Shown: positions 1 through 8,144 of the stretch, one piece after another
How the letters are laid out: every line of letters begins with the position of its first letter
Numbering within the stretch: the stretch's first letter is position 1
DNA from: Palsa-504 sp003136255
GTDB lineage: Bacteria > Actinomycetota > Actinomycetes > Streptosporangiales > Streptosporangiaceae
Reading direction: 5' to 3'
NCBI GenBank assembly: GCA_003136255.1
Contig: PLDT01000058.1
Location: 1-37,013 of the forward strand
DNA length: 37,013 nucleotides
The notes under the pieces: generated by a model
The model's database searches: none
Seen by the model: the letters and a program-made list of their open reading frames with translations, nothing else
What the model was told of the DNA's origin: nothing
Translations under genes and position numbers: made by a program

Positions 1-729
1 GGTATCCGCTCGGCCGTCCGCACCCAGAAGCTGCCCGGCACCACGGTCATCGACGCGGGCGTGCGCGGCCTCGGTGTCTTCGGCCGCACCCCGCTGACTC
101 CCGAACTGGCCGCCCAGCTGCCGCCGCACCTGTTCGAGGGCGTCATCATCGCCGCGGACCGAACGGGCTCGCGGCTGCTGATCGCCGTCTACCGGCCCCG
201 GCAGCGCCCGCAGGCCGCGGCGGCCGCGATCGCGCCAGACGTGACCCTCGAACCGGTCGACGACTACGTCATGATCAGCTGCAGCGTGCCGCCCGGGACC
301 CTGATCCCGCCTTCATCGGAGTGGACCAAGAACACTCCGGCCATGCTCCGCGACGCCATGCTCGAAGCAATCGAGGGCTGGCACCCCGCCGCGCGGGCCC
401 TGGTCGGGGGCGTCGACCTGGACTCGATCTTCGTGATCCCGTTCGGGTTCCTCGAGCCCGCGCCGCCCTGGGAGCCGAGCCGGGTGACCCTGGTCGGCGA
501 CGCCGCCCACGCCATGCTCCCCACCCTCGGCCTGGGCGCGAACCTCGCGCTGCGCGACGCCGCGCACCTGCTCGACCAGCTGTCGGCCGCCGCGCGCGGC
601 GAAATCCCTCTCACGAGCGCCATCGGCGCCTATGAGCAGGGCATGCGCGATTACGTCTACCCGTTCATGCGAATGACCATGGACCACGACCGGCAGTTCG
701 GCGGCGGCGCGCTCCAGGGTCGTGACTAG
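1..729 (+). CDS. FAD-dependent monooxygenase, 3' part (cut by window start)
   Basis: This is the C-terminal 242 codons of a class A flavoprotein monooxygenase (UbiH / polyketide-hydroxylase type), which would hydroxylate an aromatic or polyene substrate with NAD(P)H and O2. The frame is open from base 1. It begins with GIRSAVR, the usual G-x-R-S-x-V-R element that follows the middle of the FAD domain. Around bases 484-570 it carries the second FAD signature, VTLVGDAAHAMLPTLGLGAN, in which the GD pair binds the flavin ribityl chain, followed by the NLALRDAAHL helix. The Rossmann GxGxxG motif must lie upstream of the window. The next gene starts 5 bp after its stop, so the two are probably co-transcribed. 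The substrate cannot be deduced; the neighbouring oxidase/methyltransferase fusion hints at tailoring or degradation of an aromatic compound. Confidence 0.85.
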   Translation, partial: GIRSAVRTQKLPGTTVIDAGVRGLGVFGRTPLTPELAAQLPPHLFEGVIIAADRTGSRLLIAVYRPRQRPQAAAAAIAPDVTLEPVDDYVMISCSVPPGTLIPPSSEWTKNTPAMLRDAMLEAIEGWHPAARALVGGVDLDSIFVIPFGFLEPAPPWEPSRVTLVGDAAHAMLPTLGLGANLALRDAAHLLDQLSAAARGEIPLTSAIGAYEQGMRDYVYPFMRMTMDHDRQFGGGALQGRD

Positions 730-734
730 GCACG

Positions 735-1229
735 ATGACGAGCCTGCACCACATCGGCTACTGGGTCGAGGACCTGGAGGGCGCGATGAAGCAGTGGGGC
801 CAGGACCTCGGCGTCGGCCCGTTCCACGTGATCGAGCACGTGACGTTCGAGTCGTTCGTGCTGACCGTCGGCGAGCGCACCTACGACGACGTCGTGTTCG
901 ACCACGCGGCCGCCTTCGCCGCCTGGGGGCCCGTCGTGGTCGAGCTCAACCAGGTCCACGCGATCGATGACCGCCTGGCCGCCGCGCTCAACCCAACCCC
1001 CGGCGCGGTCAGCCACGTGTCCTGGGTGGTGCCCGACGTGAAAGAAGAAAGCGCGCGGCTGGCCCGGCTGGGCTGCCGCCTGATCAACACCGCCCGCTCG
1101 GGCCCGGTCAACGTCGCCTGGCACGACGGCGGGCCNNGCGGGCCGCTGTTCCCGCACCCGGTCGAGGTGCACCAGCACAACCACGTCCTGGCCGGCATGC
1201 ACGCCCGCCTGGTCGCCCTGCGAGGCTAA
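735..1229 (+). CDS. VOC-fold (glyoxalase/dioxygenase superfamily) protein, interrupted by an N gap
   Basis: This 164-residue protein fits the Glyoxalase_4 / methylmalonyl-CoA-epimerase branch of the VOC superfamily, whose members use a metal held by His and Glu. It opens with LHHIGYWVEDLEGAM, the typical first beta-alpha unit with a metal His. It also shows VVVELNQ (a Glu in the first half), VSHVSWVVPD (start of the second half) and PVEVHQHN (C-terminal Glu). Two N bases at 1136-1137 fall in the second half. The frame stays open across them, but the flanks share the 7-mer gcgggcc, so a few codons may be missing or duplicated. The gene lies between a flavin monooxygenase and the oxidase fusion and probably shares their operon. 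The substrate is unknown. Confidence 0.75.
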   Translation: MTSLHHIGYWVEDLEGAMKQWGQDLGVGPFHVIEHVTFESFVLTVGERTYDDVVFDHAAAFAAWGPVVVELNQVHAIDDRLAAALNPTPGAVSHVSWVVPDVKEESARLARLGCRLINTARSGPVNVAWHDGGXXGPLFPHPVEVHQHNHVLAGMHARLVALRG

Positions 1230-1246
1230 GAGGCTAAGAGGCTAAA
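1223..1246 (+). repeat. 8-bp tandem repeat (AGGCTAAG x3) carrying three stop codons and the next RBS
   Basis: The unit AGGCTAAG occurs at 1223, 1231 and 1239; the last copy ends in A, which is the first base of the ATG at 1246. Because the unit is 8 bp, its TAA triplets (1227, 1235, 1243) fall in three different frames. The first is the stop of the VOC gene. AAGAGG at 1236-1241 is the likely Shine-Dalgarno sequence of the downstream gene. Confidence 0.8.
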
Positions 1247-3393
1247 TGCCAGCGACCACCATCCCGGATTTCTCCGGCACGGTAATCCGCCCGGACCAGG
1301 TCGGCTACGATGCCGCCCGCGCCATCTGGAACGCCATGCACGACCGCCGGCCGGCCCTGATCGCCCAGCCGCGATCTGCAACGGACGTAGCCGCCGCGAT
1401 TCGCTACGCCCGCGCCGAGGGCCTGCTCATCGCCGTGCGCGGCGGCGGGCACTCGATGCCCGGGCACAGCGTCTGCGACGACGGCCTCGTCATCGACCTG
1501 CGTCAGCTCAGCGACGTAAGGGTTGACCCCCAGACGAAGCGGGCCACGGTCGGCGGCGGGGCGTTGCTCGGCGAGGTCGACCGCGCGACTCAGGAGCACG
1601 GCCTGGTCCTTCCGGCCGGCGTGGTGAGTCACACCGGCGCGGCCGGGCTCACCCTCGGCGGTGGTGTCGGCCGCCTGATGCGCCGCTTCGGCCTGACCAT
1701 CGACAGCCTGCTGGCCGCGCAGGTCGTTACCGCTGACGGCCAGATCCTGCGCGCCTCGCCCGGCGAGCACCCCAGCCTGTTCTGGGCGCTGCGCGGCGGC
1801 GGCGGCAACTTCGGCGTCGTCACCGAGTTCGAGTTCACGCTGCACGAGCTGTCCGAACTGACCATCTTGGCCACCTTCCACCCGCTGGCGGACGCCCGCC
1901 AGGTGATCGAGCGCGGTCGGCGCGAGATGGCCGACCCCGGCGCCCGCGACGAGCTGCTGTGGACCAGCTTCCTGCGCCGCGCCAGTGACGTGCCCTGGAT
2001 GCCGCGAGCCCTGGTCGGCCGGCACGGCATCATGTCGCTGGTCGAATGGTCCGGCGACCCCGAAGAGGGCCAAACCATCCTGGACAAGATCCGTGGCGAG
2101 CTGAACCCGGCCGCCAGTGACCTGTCGGTCGTTCCGTTCCTGTTCATGCAGACCATCACCGACGACCTGTTCGCCCACGGCTTGCGCACCTACATCAAGG
2201 CCGGCTTCGCCGACGACCTGCCCGACGGGCTGATCGACGCGCTGCTCGACCGTGCGGCCGCGCTGACCTCCCCGATCTCGCAGGTCGAGCTGCTGGCGCT
2301 GGGCGGCGCCATCGCCAGGGTCGACTCGCAGGCGACGGCCTTCCCGTTCCGCCAGGCCCGCTGGCTGATTAACATCCCGGCCACCTGGCGTGACGCCGCC
2401 GACGACGAGCGCGAGATCGCCTGGGCCCGCGCCACCCATGCCGCAGTCCGGCCGTTCTTGACCGAAGGCACCTACGTCAACTTCATGGGCGACGACGAAG
2501 AGGCGGGCGTGGCCGGCGCCTACGGGCGCACCATCGAGCGCCTCCAGCAGGTGAAGGCGCTCTACGACCCGGGCAACGTCTTCCGGCTCAACCAGAACAT
2601 CACCCCGGTCACCTCCGCCGCGCAGGTCCAACGCCAGCTATGGGGCACCGACCCCCGGGCCTGGGCCGAACTGGCCGAAGCGCACAACCGGCCGCTGTTC
2701 GAGGCGGTCCTGCACGCCGCGGGCGCCGGCCCGGGCACCCGTCTGCTCGACGTGGGCTGCGGCACCGGTCTCACCCTGGTCCTGGCCCAACAGCGCGGCG
2801 CGATCCCGGCCGGCCTGGACATCAGCCCCGGCCTGCTGGGCATCGCCCGGGAGCGGCTGCCAGCGGCCGTCCTGCGCGAGGGCGACATGGAGTTCCTGCC
2901 CTTCGGCGACGACAGCTTCGACGCCGTGACCGGGGTCAACGCGTTCCAGTTCGCCGGCGATCCACAACAAGCGCTCCGCGAAGCAGCCCGCGTCACCCGC
3001 CCCGGCGGACGCGTGGTGGCCAGCCTGTTCGCCGCACCCGAGCGGTCCCAGGGCACCGTGGTGCACGAGGCCATGAGCGCCCTCATCCCGCCCGAACGGG
3101 CCGCCGACCACGCCCCGTACGCCCTGTCGGCACCGGGCAACCTGGAGGCCGCCCTGGCCGACGCCGGCCTACGCGTCACCGATCACGGTGAGGTGGTATG
3201 CCACTGGCGGTACGCCTCGATGGACGAGGCCGTCCGGGCCTTGCTGTGCTCCGCGGGCGGCGCCCGGGCCGTCCAGGCGGCCGGCCACCCCGCGGTCCGC
3301 GACGTCCTCGAGCGCGCCCTGGCACAGTTCCAGGACCCGGAAACCGGGATCGTCTGCCTGGCGAACACCTTCCGGTGGGTCGCGGCGTCATGA
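1246..3393 (+). CDS. FAD-linked (berberine-bridge type) oxidase fused to a class I SAM methyltransferase
   Basis: This 715-residue protein has two complete enzyme modules. Residues about 35-200 are a PCMH-type FAD-binding domain with RGGGHSMPGHS (residues 65-75); His69 is at the position that carries covalent 8-alpha-histidyl FAD in this family. GAAGLTLGGGVGRL follows at 131-144. Residues about 407-451 are the BBE C-terminal segment, ending in YDPGNVFRLNQNI. After a linker of about 15 residues comes a methyltransferase (about 462-700) with motif I LLDVGCGTG (500-508), acidic LDIS (524-527) and motif II DSFDAVTGVNAFQF. Standalone versions of each half are common; the join has no stop and no start codon, so it is read as one polypeptide. 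The ATG follows AAGAGG by 4 bp. The last codon pair TCATGA is shared with the stop of the convergent rhaB gene. The substrate is unknown. Confidence 0.88.
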   Translation: MPATTIPDFSGTVIRPDQVGYDAARAIWNAMHDRRPALIAQPRSATDVAAAIRYARAEGLLIAVRGGGHSMPGHSVCDDGLVIDLRQLSDVRVDPQTKRATVGGGALLGEVDRATQEHGLVLPAGVVSHTGAAGLTLGGGVGRLMRRFGLTIDSLLAAQVVTADGQILRASPGEHPSLFWALRGGGGNFGVVTEFEFTLHELSELTILATFHPLADARQVIERGRREMADPGARDELLWTSFLRRASDVPWMPRALVGRHGIMSLVEWSGDPEEGQTILDKIRGELNPAASDLSVVPFLFMQTITDDLFAHGLRTYIKAGFADDLPDGLIDALLDRAAALTSPISQVELLALGGAIARVDSQATAFPFRQARWLINIPATWRDAADDEREIAWARATHAAVRPFLTEGTYVNFMGDDEEAGVAGAYGRTIERLQQVKALYDPGNVFRLNQNITPVTSAAQVQRQLWGTDPRAWAELAEAHNRPLFEAVLHAAGAGPGTRLLDVGCGTGLTLVLAQQRGAIPAGLDISPGLLGIARERLPAAVLREGDMEFLPFGDDSFDAVTGVNAFQFAGDPQQALREAARVTRPGGRVVASLFAAPERSQGTVVHEAMSALIPPERAADHAPYALSAPGNLEAALADAGLRVTDHGEVVCHWRYASMDEAVRALLCSAGGARAVQAAGHPAVRDVLERALAQFQDPETGIVCLANTFRWVAAS

Positions 3394-4863
3394 CCGGGCG
3401 CTGCGGCTGGCCAGCACGATCTGGTCCGCGCGGTCCCAGGCCCGGTCGGGTTCGGCCGGCAGGTAGCTGGTCAGCCGGACCGCTTGCCGGATGAGGGACC
3501 GCATCTGCGCCAGCGAGGCGGCCGCGCCGAGCGCCCGGGCCTGGATCAGCGCGTTGCCCCAGCAGGCCGCCTCGGTCGGCCCGGCCACCACCGGGAGCTG
3601 GCAGGCGTCCGCGACCAGCTGGCAGAACACCGGGTTGGCCACGCCGCCCCCCACGATGTGAACGGTCCGCACCGGCCGGGCGGTCAACCGGACCGCGTCG
3701 CGGACCGCGTGCCTGATCGCCACCGCCATGCTGTCCAGGATGCAGCGCAGGATCTCCGCCTGCCCCGACAGAACAACCCCGGTGCTCCGCAGGCAGGCCT
3801 GGATGATCCGCTGCGTCATCCCGCCGGGCGGCAGGAACACCGGGTCCTGCACGTCGATGAGGGCCCGCGGCCCGGCAACCCGTTCGGCCGCCCGGTTCAG
3901 CTCGTCCAGGTCCACGTCCCGCCCGGAAGCCCGCCATTCCCGGGCGCACTCCTGCAGCAGCCAGAACCCGGTCACGTTGCGCAGGAACCGGGTCGTCCCG
4001 TCGACTCCCGCTTCGTTGCTGAACCCCGCCCGACGGGCCGGCTCGGTGATAACCGGCTCCGCGAGCTCCACCCCCACCAGCGCCCACGTCCCGGTGCAGA
4101 CGAAGGCGAAGCCCTGGCCGGCGGCGGGCACGCCGGCCACCGCGGCGGCGGTGTCGTGCGACGCCCCGACGATCACCTGCGGCGGACGCGCCAGACCCAG
4201 GTCGGGAAGGGCGGGCCCGGCCACCTCGCCCGCCGTCCGCAACCGCGGAAACATATTTATCCGAACGGCCAAAGCGTCAGCCACCTGGTCCGCCCACCTG
4301 TTCACCCGGGTATCGAGCAGCCCCGTGGTGGAGGCGTTGGTGATCTCGGTGCCCAGCTGCCCAGACAGCCAGTAGGTCATCAGGTCCGGCACCAGCAGCA
4401 CGTGCCGGGCCCGGTCCAGGTCACGCTCGGCCATCAGCTGGAACACGGTATTGATCGGCTGCGCGGCGATCCCGGTCGCCTGGTACAGGCGCGCCGCGTC
4501 GACGCCGTTCACGCCGCCCCCGGTGCCGGTGACCGCGGCGAACGGCGGCCCGGTCCGGGGATCGCGGTAGCTGGCCGGGTCGGCGACCAGGCCGCCGTCC
4601 TCGTCGAGCAGCCCGTAGTCGACGGCCCACCCGTCGACGGACACCGCGTCGACCGGGCCGTCCGCGCCCGCGGCCCGCAGCCCGTCGCAGATCCCGGCGA
4701 ACAGCGCGCGGGCGTCCCAGCGCAGCACGCCGCCCACGGGCCGGGGCTGGTTGGGGAAGCGGTGCACCTCCCGGAGGCTGAAACCACGCTCCGTTCGGCA
4801 TCCAATGACGATCCGCCCGCTGGAGGCGCCCAGATCGACCGCCGCGACCCGGACCCCGCTCAC
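3388..4863 (-). CDS. rhaB: L-rhamnulokinase
   Basis: FGGY-family sugar kinase of 491 residues, the usual length for rhamnulokinase, which phosphorylates L-rhamnulose to L-rhamnulose 1-phosphate with ATP. Landmarks are the N-terminal phosphate loop VDLGASSGRIVIG, the sugar-site segment SVDGWAVDYGLLD, GASHDTAAAVAGVPA with the catalytic-region Asp, TGTWALVGVE, and the C-terminal adenosine-binding HIVGGGVANP. The identification as RhaB rather than xylulokinase rests on these and on the neighbours, an L-rhamnose isomerase and a rhamnulose-1-P aldolase. The GTG start overlaps the TGA of rhaEW as GTGA (4863-4860), so translation is probably coupled. It is the last gene of the rha operon and ends tail-to-tail with the oxidase/methyltransferase fusion in the palindrome TCATGA, with no room for an intrinsic terminator. 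Confidence 0.93.
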   Translation of the reverse strand: MSGVRVAAVDLGASSGRIVIGCRTERGFSLREVHRFPNQPRPVGGVLRWDARALFAGICDGLRAAGADGPVDAVSVDGWAVDYGLLDEDGGLVADPASYRDPRTGPPFAAVTGTGGGVNGVDAARLYQATGIAAQPINTVFQLMAERDLDRARHVLLVPDLMTYWLSGQLGTEITNASTTGLLDTRVNRWADQVADALAVRINMFPRLRTAGEVAGPALPDLGLARPPQVIVGASHDTAAAVAGVPAAGQGFAFVCTGTWALVGVELAEPVITEPARRAGFSNEAGVDGTTRFLRNVTGFWLLQECAREWRASGRDVDLDELNRAAERVAGPRALIDVQDPVFLPPGGMTQRIIQACLRSTGVVLSGQAEILRCILDSMAVAIRHAVRDAVRLTARPVRTVHIVGGGVANPVFCQLVADACQLPVVAGPTEAACWGNALIQARALGAAASLAQMRSLIRQAVRLTSYLPAEPDRAWDRADQIVLASRSARS

Positions 4864-6890
4864 CGCAGGAATCCGGCGGCCACCCCGGAGTCGACCGGGA
4901 TGTGCATCCCGGTGGTCAGGGACAGGTCACCGGCGGTCAGGGCGAACACCGCGGCCGCGACGTGCTCGGGCAGCACCTCTTTCTTCAGCAGCGTGCGCTG
5001 GGCGTAGTACGCGCCCAGGTCCTCCTCGGCCACGCCGTAGACCGCGGCCCGCTGGGCGCCCCAGCCGCCCGCGAAGATTGCCGAGCCGCGGACCACGCCG
5101 TCCGGGTTGATGCCGTTGACCCGGATCCCGTCGCCGCCCAGTTCGGCCGCCAGCAGCCGGACCTGGTGCGCCTGGTCGGCCTTGGCCGCGCCGTAGGCCA
5201 CGTTGGCGGGCCCGGCGACCACGCTGTTCTTACTGCAGATGTAGACGATGTCACCCCCGATGCCCTGGGCCTTCATGGCCCGGGCCGCCTCCCGGGAGAC
5301 CAGGAACGACCCGCGCGCCATCACGTCGTGCTGGATGTCCCAGTCCGCGGTCGTGGTCTCGAGCAGCGGCCTGGAGATGGAAAGGCCGGCGTTGTTCACC
5401 ACCAGGTCGACCCCGCCGAAGGCCAGCCCGGCCGCGGCCACCGCCGCTGCCACCTGCTCCTCGTCGGTCACATCCGCGGTGAACGGCACCGCGACGTCGG
5501 CGTTCCCGATCTCGTCGGCCACCGCCGCCGCGCGGTCGGCGTCCCGGTCGGCCACCACCACGCACGCGCCCTCGGCGGCCAGCCGGCGGGCGATGGCCCG
5601 GCCGATCCCGGACCCCGCCCCGGTGACCAGGGCAATCCGGGTCGCCAGCGGCTTGGGCGGGGGCAGGCGCCGGAGCTTGGCCTCCTCCAGCGCCCAGTAC
5701 TCGATCCGGAACTTCTCCGTCTCGTCGATGGGGGAGTAGGTCGACACGGCCTCCGCGCCGCGCATCACGTTGATCGCGTTGACGTAGAACTCCCCGGCCA
5801 CCCGGGCCGTCTGCTTGGTCGCGCCGTAGCTGAACATGCCGATCCCTGGCACCAGCACGATGGCCGGGTCCGCGCCCCGCATCGGCGGTGAGTCCGGCCC
5901 GGCGTAGCGCTGGTAATAGGCGGCGTAGTCGGCGCGATAGGCCGCGTGCAGCTCCGTCAGCCGGGCCCTCACCTGCTCGAGCGGGATGTCCGGCGGCAGG
6001 TCGAGGACCAAGGGTCGGACCTTGGTCCGCAGGAAGTGGTCCGGGCACGAGGTGCCCAGCGCGGCCAGCCGCGGGTGCTCGGCCCGGGCGACGAAGTCGA
6101 GCACCGCCTCGGCGTCGGTGTAGTGGCCGACCTGCGGCCGGTCGGTGCAGGCCAGGCCGCGGATGACCGGGGCCAGTTCGGCGGCGCGGGCCAGCCGCTC
6201 GGTCTCGGGCAGCGGCTCGTAGCCGGAGATGACCGGCCCGAATGGCTCGGCGCGGCCGTTGGCCGCGATGAACTGCGCGGCGGTCCGGATGATCTCCAGC
6301 GACCGGGCCTCGCACTCCTGGCTGGTCGGCCCCCACGCGGTGATGCCGTGCCCGCCCAGCACCACCCCGATCGCCTGCGGGTTGGCCGCGGCGATCCCCG
6401 CGATATCCAGGCCGAGCTGGAAGCCGGGCCGTCGCCACGGTACCCACGCCACCCGGTCGCCGAAGCACTGCGCGGTCAGCTTCTCCCCGTCCGCCGCGGT
6501 GGCCAGCGCGATCCCGGAGTCCGGGTGCAGGTGGTCGACGTGCGGGGCGTCGACCAGCCCGTGCATCGCGGTGTCGATCGACGGCGCGGCGCCTCCTTTA
6601 CCGTGCAGGCAGAAGTCGAACGCCGCCACCATCTCATCCTCCCGCTCGACGCCGGGATACACGTTCACCAGCGCGCGCAGCCGATCCAGCCGCAGCACCG
6701 CCAGCCCGGCCGGCCGCAGCGTGCCCAGGTCACCGCCCGAGCCCTTGACCCACAGCAGCTCGACGTCCTCACCGGTCACCGGATCGACCGCGGTCCCCTT
6801 GGCCGAGGTATTGCCCCCGGCGTAGTTCGTGTTCCGCGGGTCCGAGCCGAGCCGGTTCGACCGCCCGATCAGCTCATCGACGACGGTCAC
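4860..6890 (-). CDS. rhaEW: Bifunctional rhamnulose-1-phosphate aldolase / short-chain (lactaldehyde) dehydrogenase
   Basis: This 676-residue protein has two domains. The N-terminal half (to about residue 390) is a class II aldolase/adducin domain with YAGGNTSAKG, DHLHPDSGIAL (metal-binding His residues) and VLGGHGITAWG. It would split L-rhamnulose 1-phosphate into dihydroxyacetone phosphate and L-lactaldehyde. The C-terminal half is a classical SDR with the NAD loop VTGAGSGIGRAIA, NNAGLS, and YGAAK (catalytic Tyr-x3-Lys), expected to oxidise the lactaldehyde. This fused form is known from Bacillus, Chloroflexi and actinobacteria, and avoids releasing the aldehyde. I chose the GTG at 6890: it lies 4 bp after the rhaI stop and is preceded by GGGGAG at 9 bp. 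An upstream in-frame start at 6953 lies inside rhaI and would add 21 residues unlike the family. Confidence 0.92.
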   Translation of the reverse strand: MTVVDELIGRSNRLGSDPRNTNYAGGNTSAKGTAVDPVTGEDVELLWVKGSGGDLGTLRPAGLAVLRLDRLRALVNVYPGVEREDEMVAAFDFCLHGKGGAAPSIDTAMHGLVDAPHVDHLHPDSGIALATAADGEKLTAQCFGDRVAWVPWRRPGFQLGLDIAGIAAANPQAIGVVLGGHGITAWGPTSQECEARSLEIIRTAAQFIAANGRAEPFGPVISGYEPLPETERLARAAELAPVIRGLACTDRPQVGHYTDAEAVLDFVARAEHPRLAALGTSCPDHFLRTKVRPLVLDLPPDIPLEQVRARLTELHAAYRADYAAYYQRYAGPDSPPMRGADPAIVLVPGIGMFSYGATKQTARVAGEFYVNAINVMRGAEAVSTYSPIDETEKFRIEYWALEEAKLRRLPPPKPLATRIALVTGAGSGIGRAIARRLAAEGACVVVADRDADRAAAVADEIGNADVAVPFTADVTDEEQVAAAVAAAGLAFGGVDLVVNNAGLSISRPLLETTTADWDIQHDVMARGSFLVSREAARAMKAQGIGGDIVYICSKNSVVAGPANVAYGAAKADQAHQVRLLAAELGGDGIRVNGINPDGVVRGSAIFAGGWGAQRAAVYGVAEEDLGAYYAQRTLLKKEVLPEHVAAAVFALTAGDLSLTTGMHIPVDSGVAAGFLR

Positions 6891-6894
6891 GCTT

Positions 6895-7978
6895 TCACGC
6901 TCCCCACCCCGCGGGTGCCCCGCCGGTCCGTTCCGCAATGATCTTCTCCGCATACCCGGATCGCTGGTACGCCGCCACCGGATCCGGCTCTAGCCCAGTC
7001 TCCTCGCGGAGTTCGGCCAGCAGCGGGCGCACGTCGGTGTTGTAGGCGTCCATCAGGGCGGCGTTCGCGGCCAGTACGTCCCCGGCCTGCTGGGCCTCGC
7101 CGAGCGCCGCCGCGTCGATGAGCAGGGCCTTGGCCGTGGCCTCCTGGACGTTCATCACCGAGCGGATCTGGGCCGGGATCTTGGGCTCGATGTTGTGGCA
7201 CTGGTCGAGCATGAANNAAGCGGCTGTTGAAGTCAAATCCGCCCAGCCGTCCGGCGCGCAGCAGCAGGGCCACGATGAACTCGATGTTCGTGCCCGGTGC
7301 GTGGTGGCCGGTGTCGACCACGACCTGGGCCTGGGGGCCCAGGACGGTGCAGTGCAGGAGGCTGGTGCCCCAGTCGGGCACGTCGGTGGTGTAGAACGAC
7401 GGCTCGAACAGCTTGTACTCCAGCAGCATCCGCTGGTCCGGGCCGAGCCGTTCGTAGACCGCCCGCAGCGCCTCGGCCAGCCGGTCCTGGCGAGCCGCGA
7501 TGTCGTCCTGGCCAGGGTAGTTGGTGCCGTCGGCGAACCACAGCTTCAGGTCCCGCGACCCGGTGGCATCCATGACGTCGACGCAGTCGAGCAGGTGGGC
7601 CAGGGCCTTCTCGCGGATCCTCGGGTCCGGGTTGCAGACGCTGCCCAGCCGGTAGTCATCGTCCTGGAACACGTTCGCGTTCACCGTGCCGATCCGGATC
7701 CCGCGCTCGGCCGCGTACCGGGCCAGGGCGGTGTAGTCGTCGACCTTGTCCCAGGGGATGTGCACCGCCATGCTGGGGGCCACCCCGGTGAAGCGCTGGA
7801 CCTGGGCCGCGTCGTCGGCTTTCTCCCAGGGCGTGCGGGGCACCCCGGGCTGGCCGAATACCTTGAACCGCGTCCCGGTATTCCCGAACGCCCAGGAGGG
7901 CAGCTCGATCTTGTGCTGTCGCAGCGCTGCCTTGACGGCGGCCAGGTCGCGCATTCCGTTCATCTCCACTTCGCCCAC
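6895..7978 (-). CDS. rhaI: L-rhamnose isomerase, broken by an assembly gap
   Basis: Xylose-isomerase-like TIM-barrel enzyme of the RhaI type, which converts L-rhamnose to L-rhamnulose. Visible segments include LPSWAFGNTGTRF, HIPWDKVDD, LKLWFADGTNYPGQ, EYKLFEPSFYTTDVPDWG, VDTGHHAPGTNIE (metal ligands) and DQCHNIEPKI. The N run at 7217-7218 sits between LGGFDFNSRF and FMLDQCHN. In the Pseudomonas stutzeri family member, as I recall it, these two segments are separated by about 35-40 residues including a metal-site DDD motif, so roughly 110 bp are absent here and the frame change across the gap is not real. The start is taken as GTG 7978; an ATG at 7963 is an alternative. The stop is 4 bp before rhaEW. 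Confidence 0.9.
7217..7218. other. Scaffold gap (nn) inside rhaI
   Basis: There are two N bases. The reading frame differs on the two sides, and conserved family residues are missing between them, so the true gap is much longer than 2 bp. Confidence 0.95.
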
Positions 7979-8081
7979 ACCCGCTCATGCCGTTTCCGAT
8001 ACTCCTCCGACCGCTCCGCCCTCACCCGCCCCACAAAGCACACCCTCCCCACGCGCCCCGGCCTCCGTGCCCTGGTTACTG

Positions 8082-8131
8082 GGTCGATGGGCCATCGTGC
8101 CAGCTCTTACTGGTACAACGGCCCATCGACC
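8082..8131 (-). other. Large intercistronic hairpin between rhaS and rhaI
   Basis: The arms GGTCGATGGGCC (8082-8093) and GGCCCATCGACC (8120-8131) are perfect 12-bp inverted repeats. Inside the 26-nt loop is a second stem, GTGCCAG / CTGGTAC (one G-U-type mismatch), with a hexanucleotide loop, separated from the outer stem by symmetrical three-base bulges. There is no T-run on either side, so it does not look like an intrinsic terminator. In the rha transcript it lies just after the binding-protein stop, where such structures commonly protect the abundant upstream message from 3' exonucleases. Confidence 0.8.
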
Positions 8132-8144
8132 TCCATCCGGCGTA

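Noticed and set aside
7200..7236. Programmed frameshift in the rhamnose isomerase
   Set aside because: The frame change coincides with N bases and with missing conserved residues, so it is an assembly gap.
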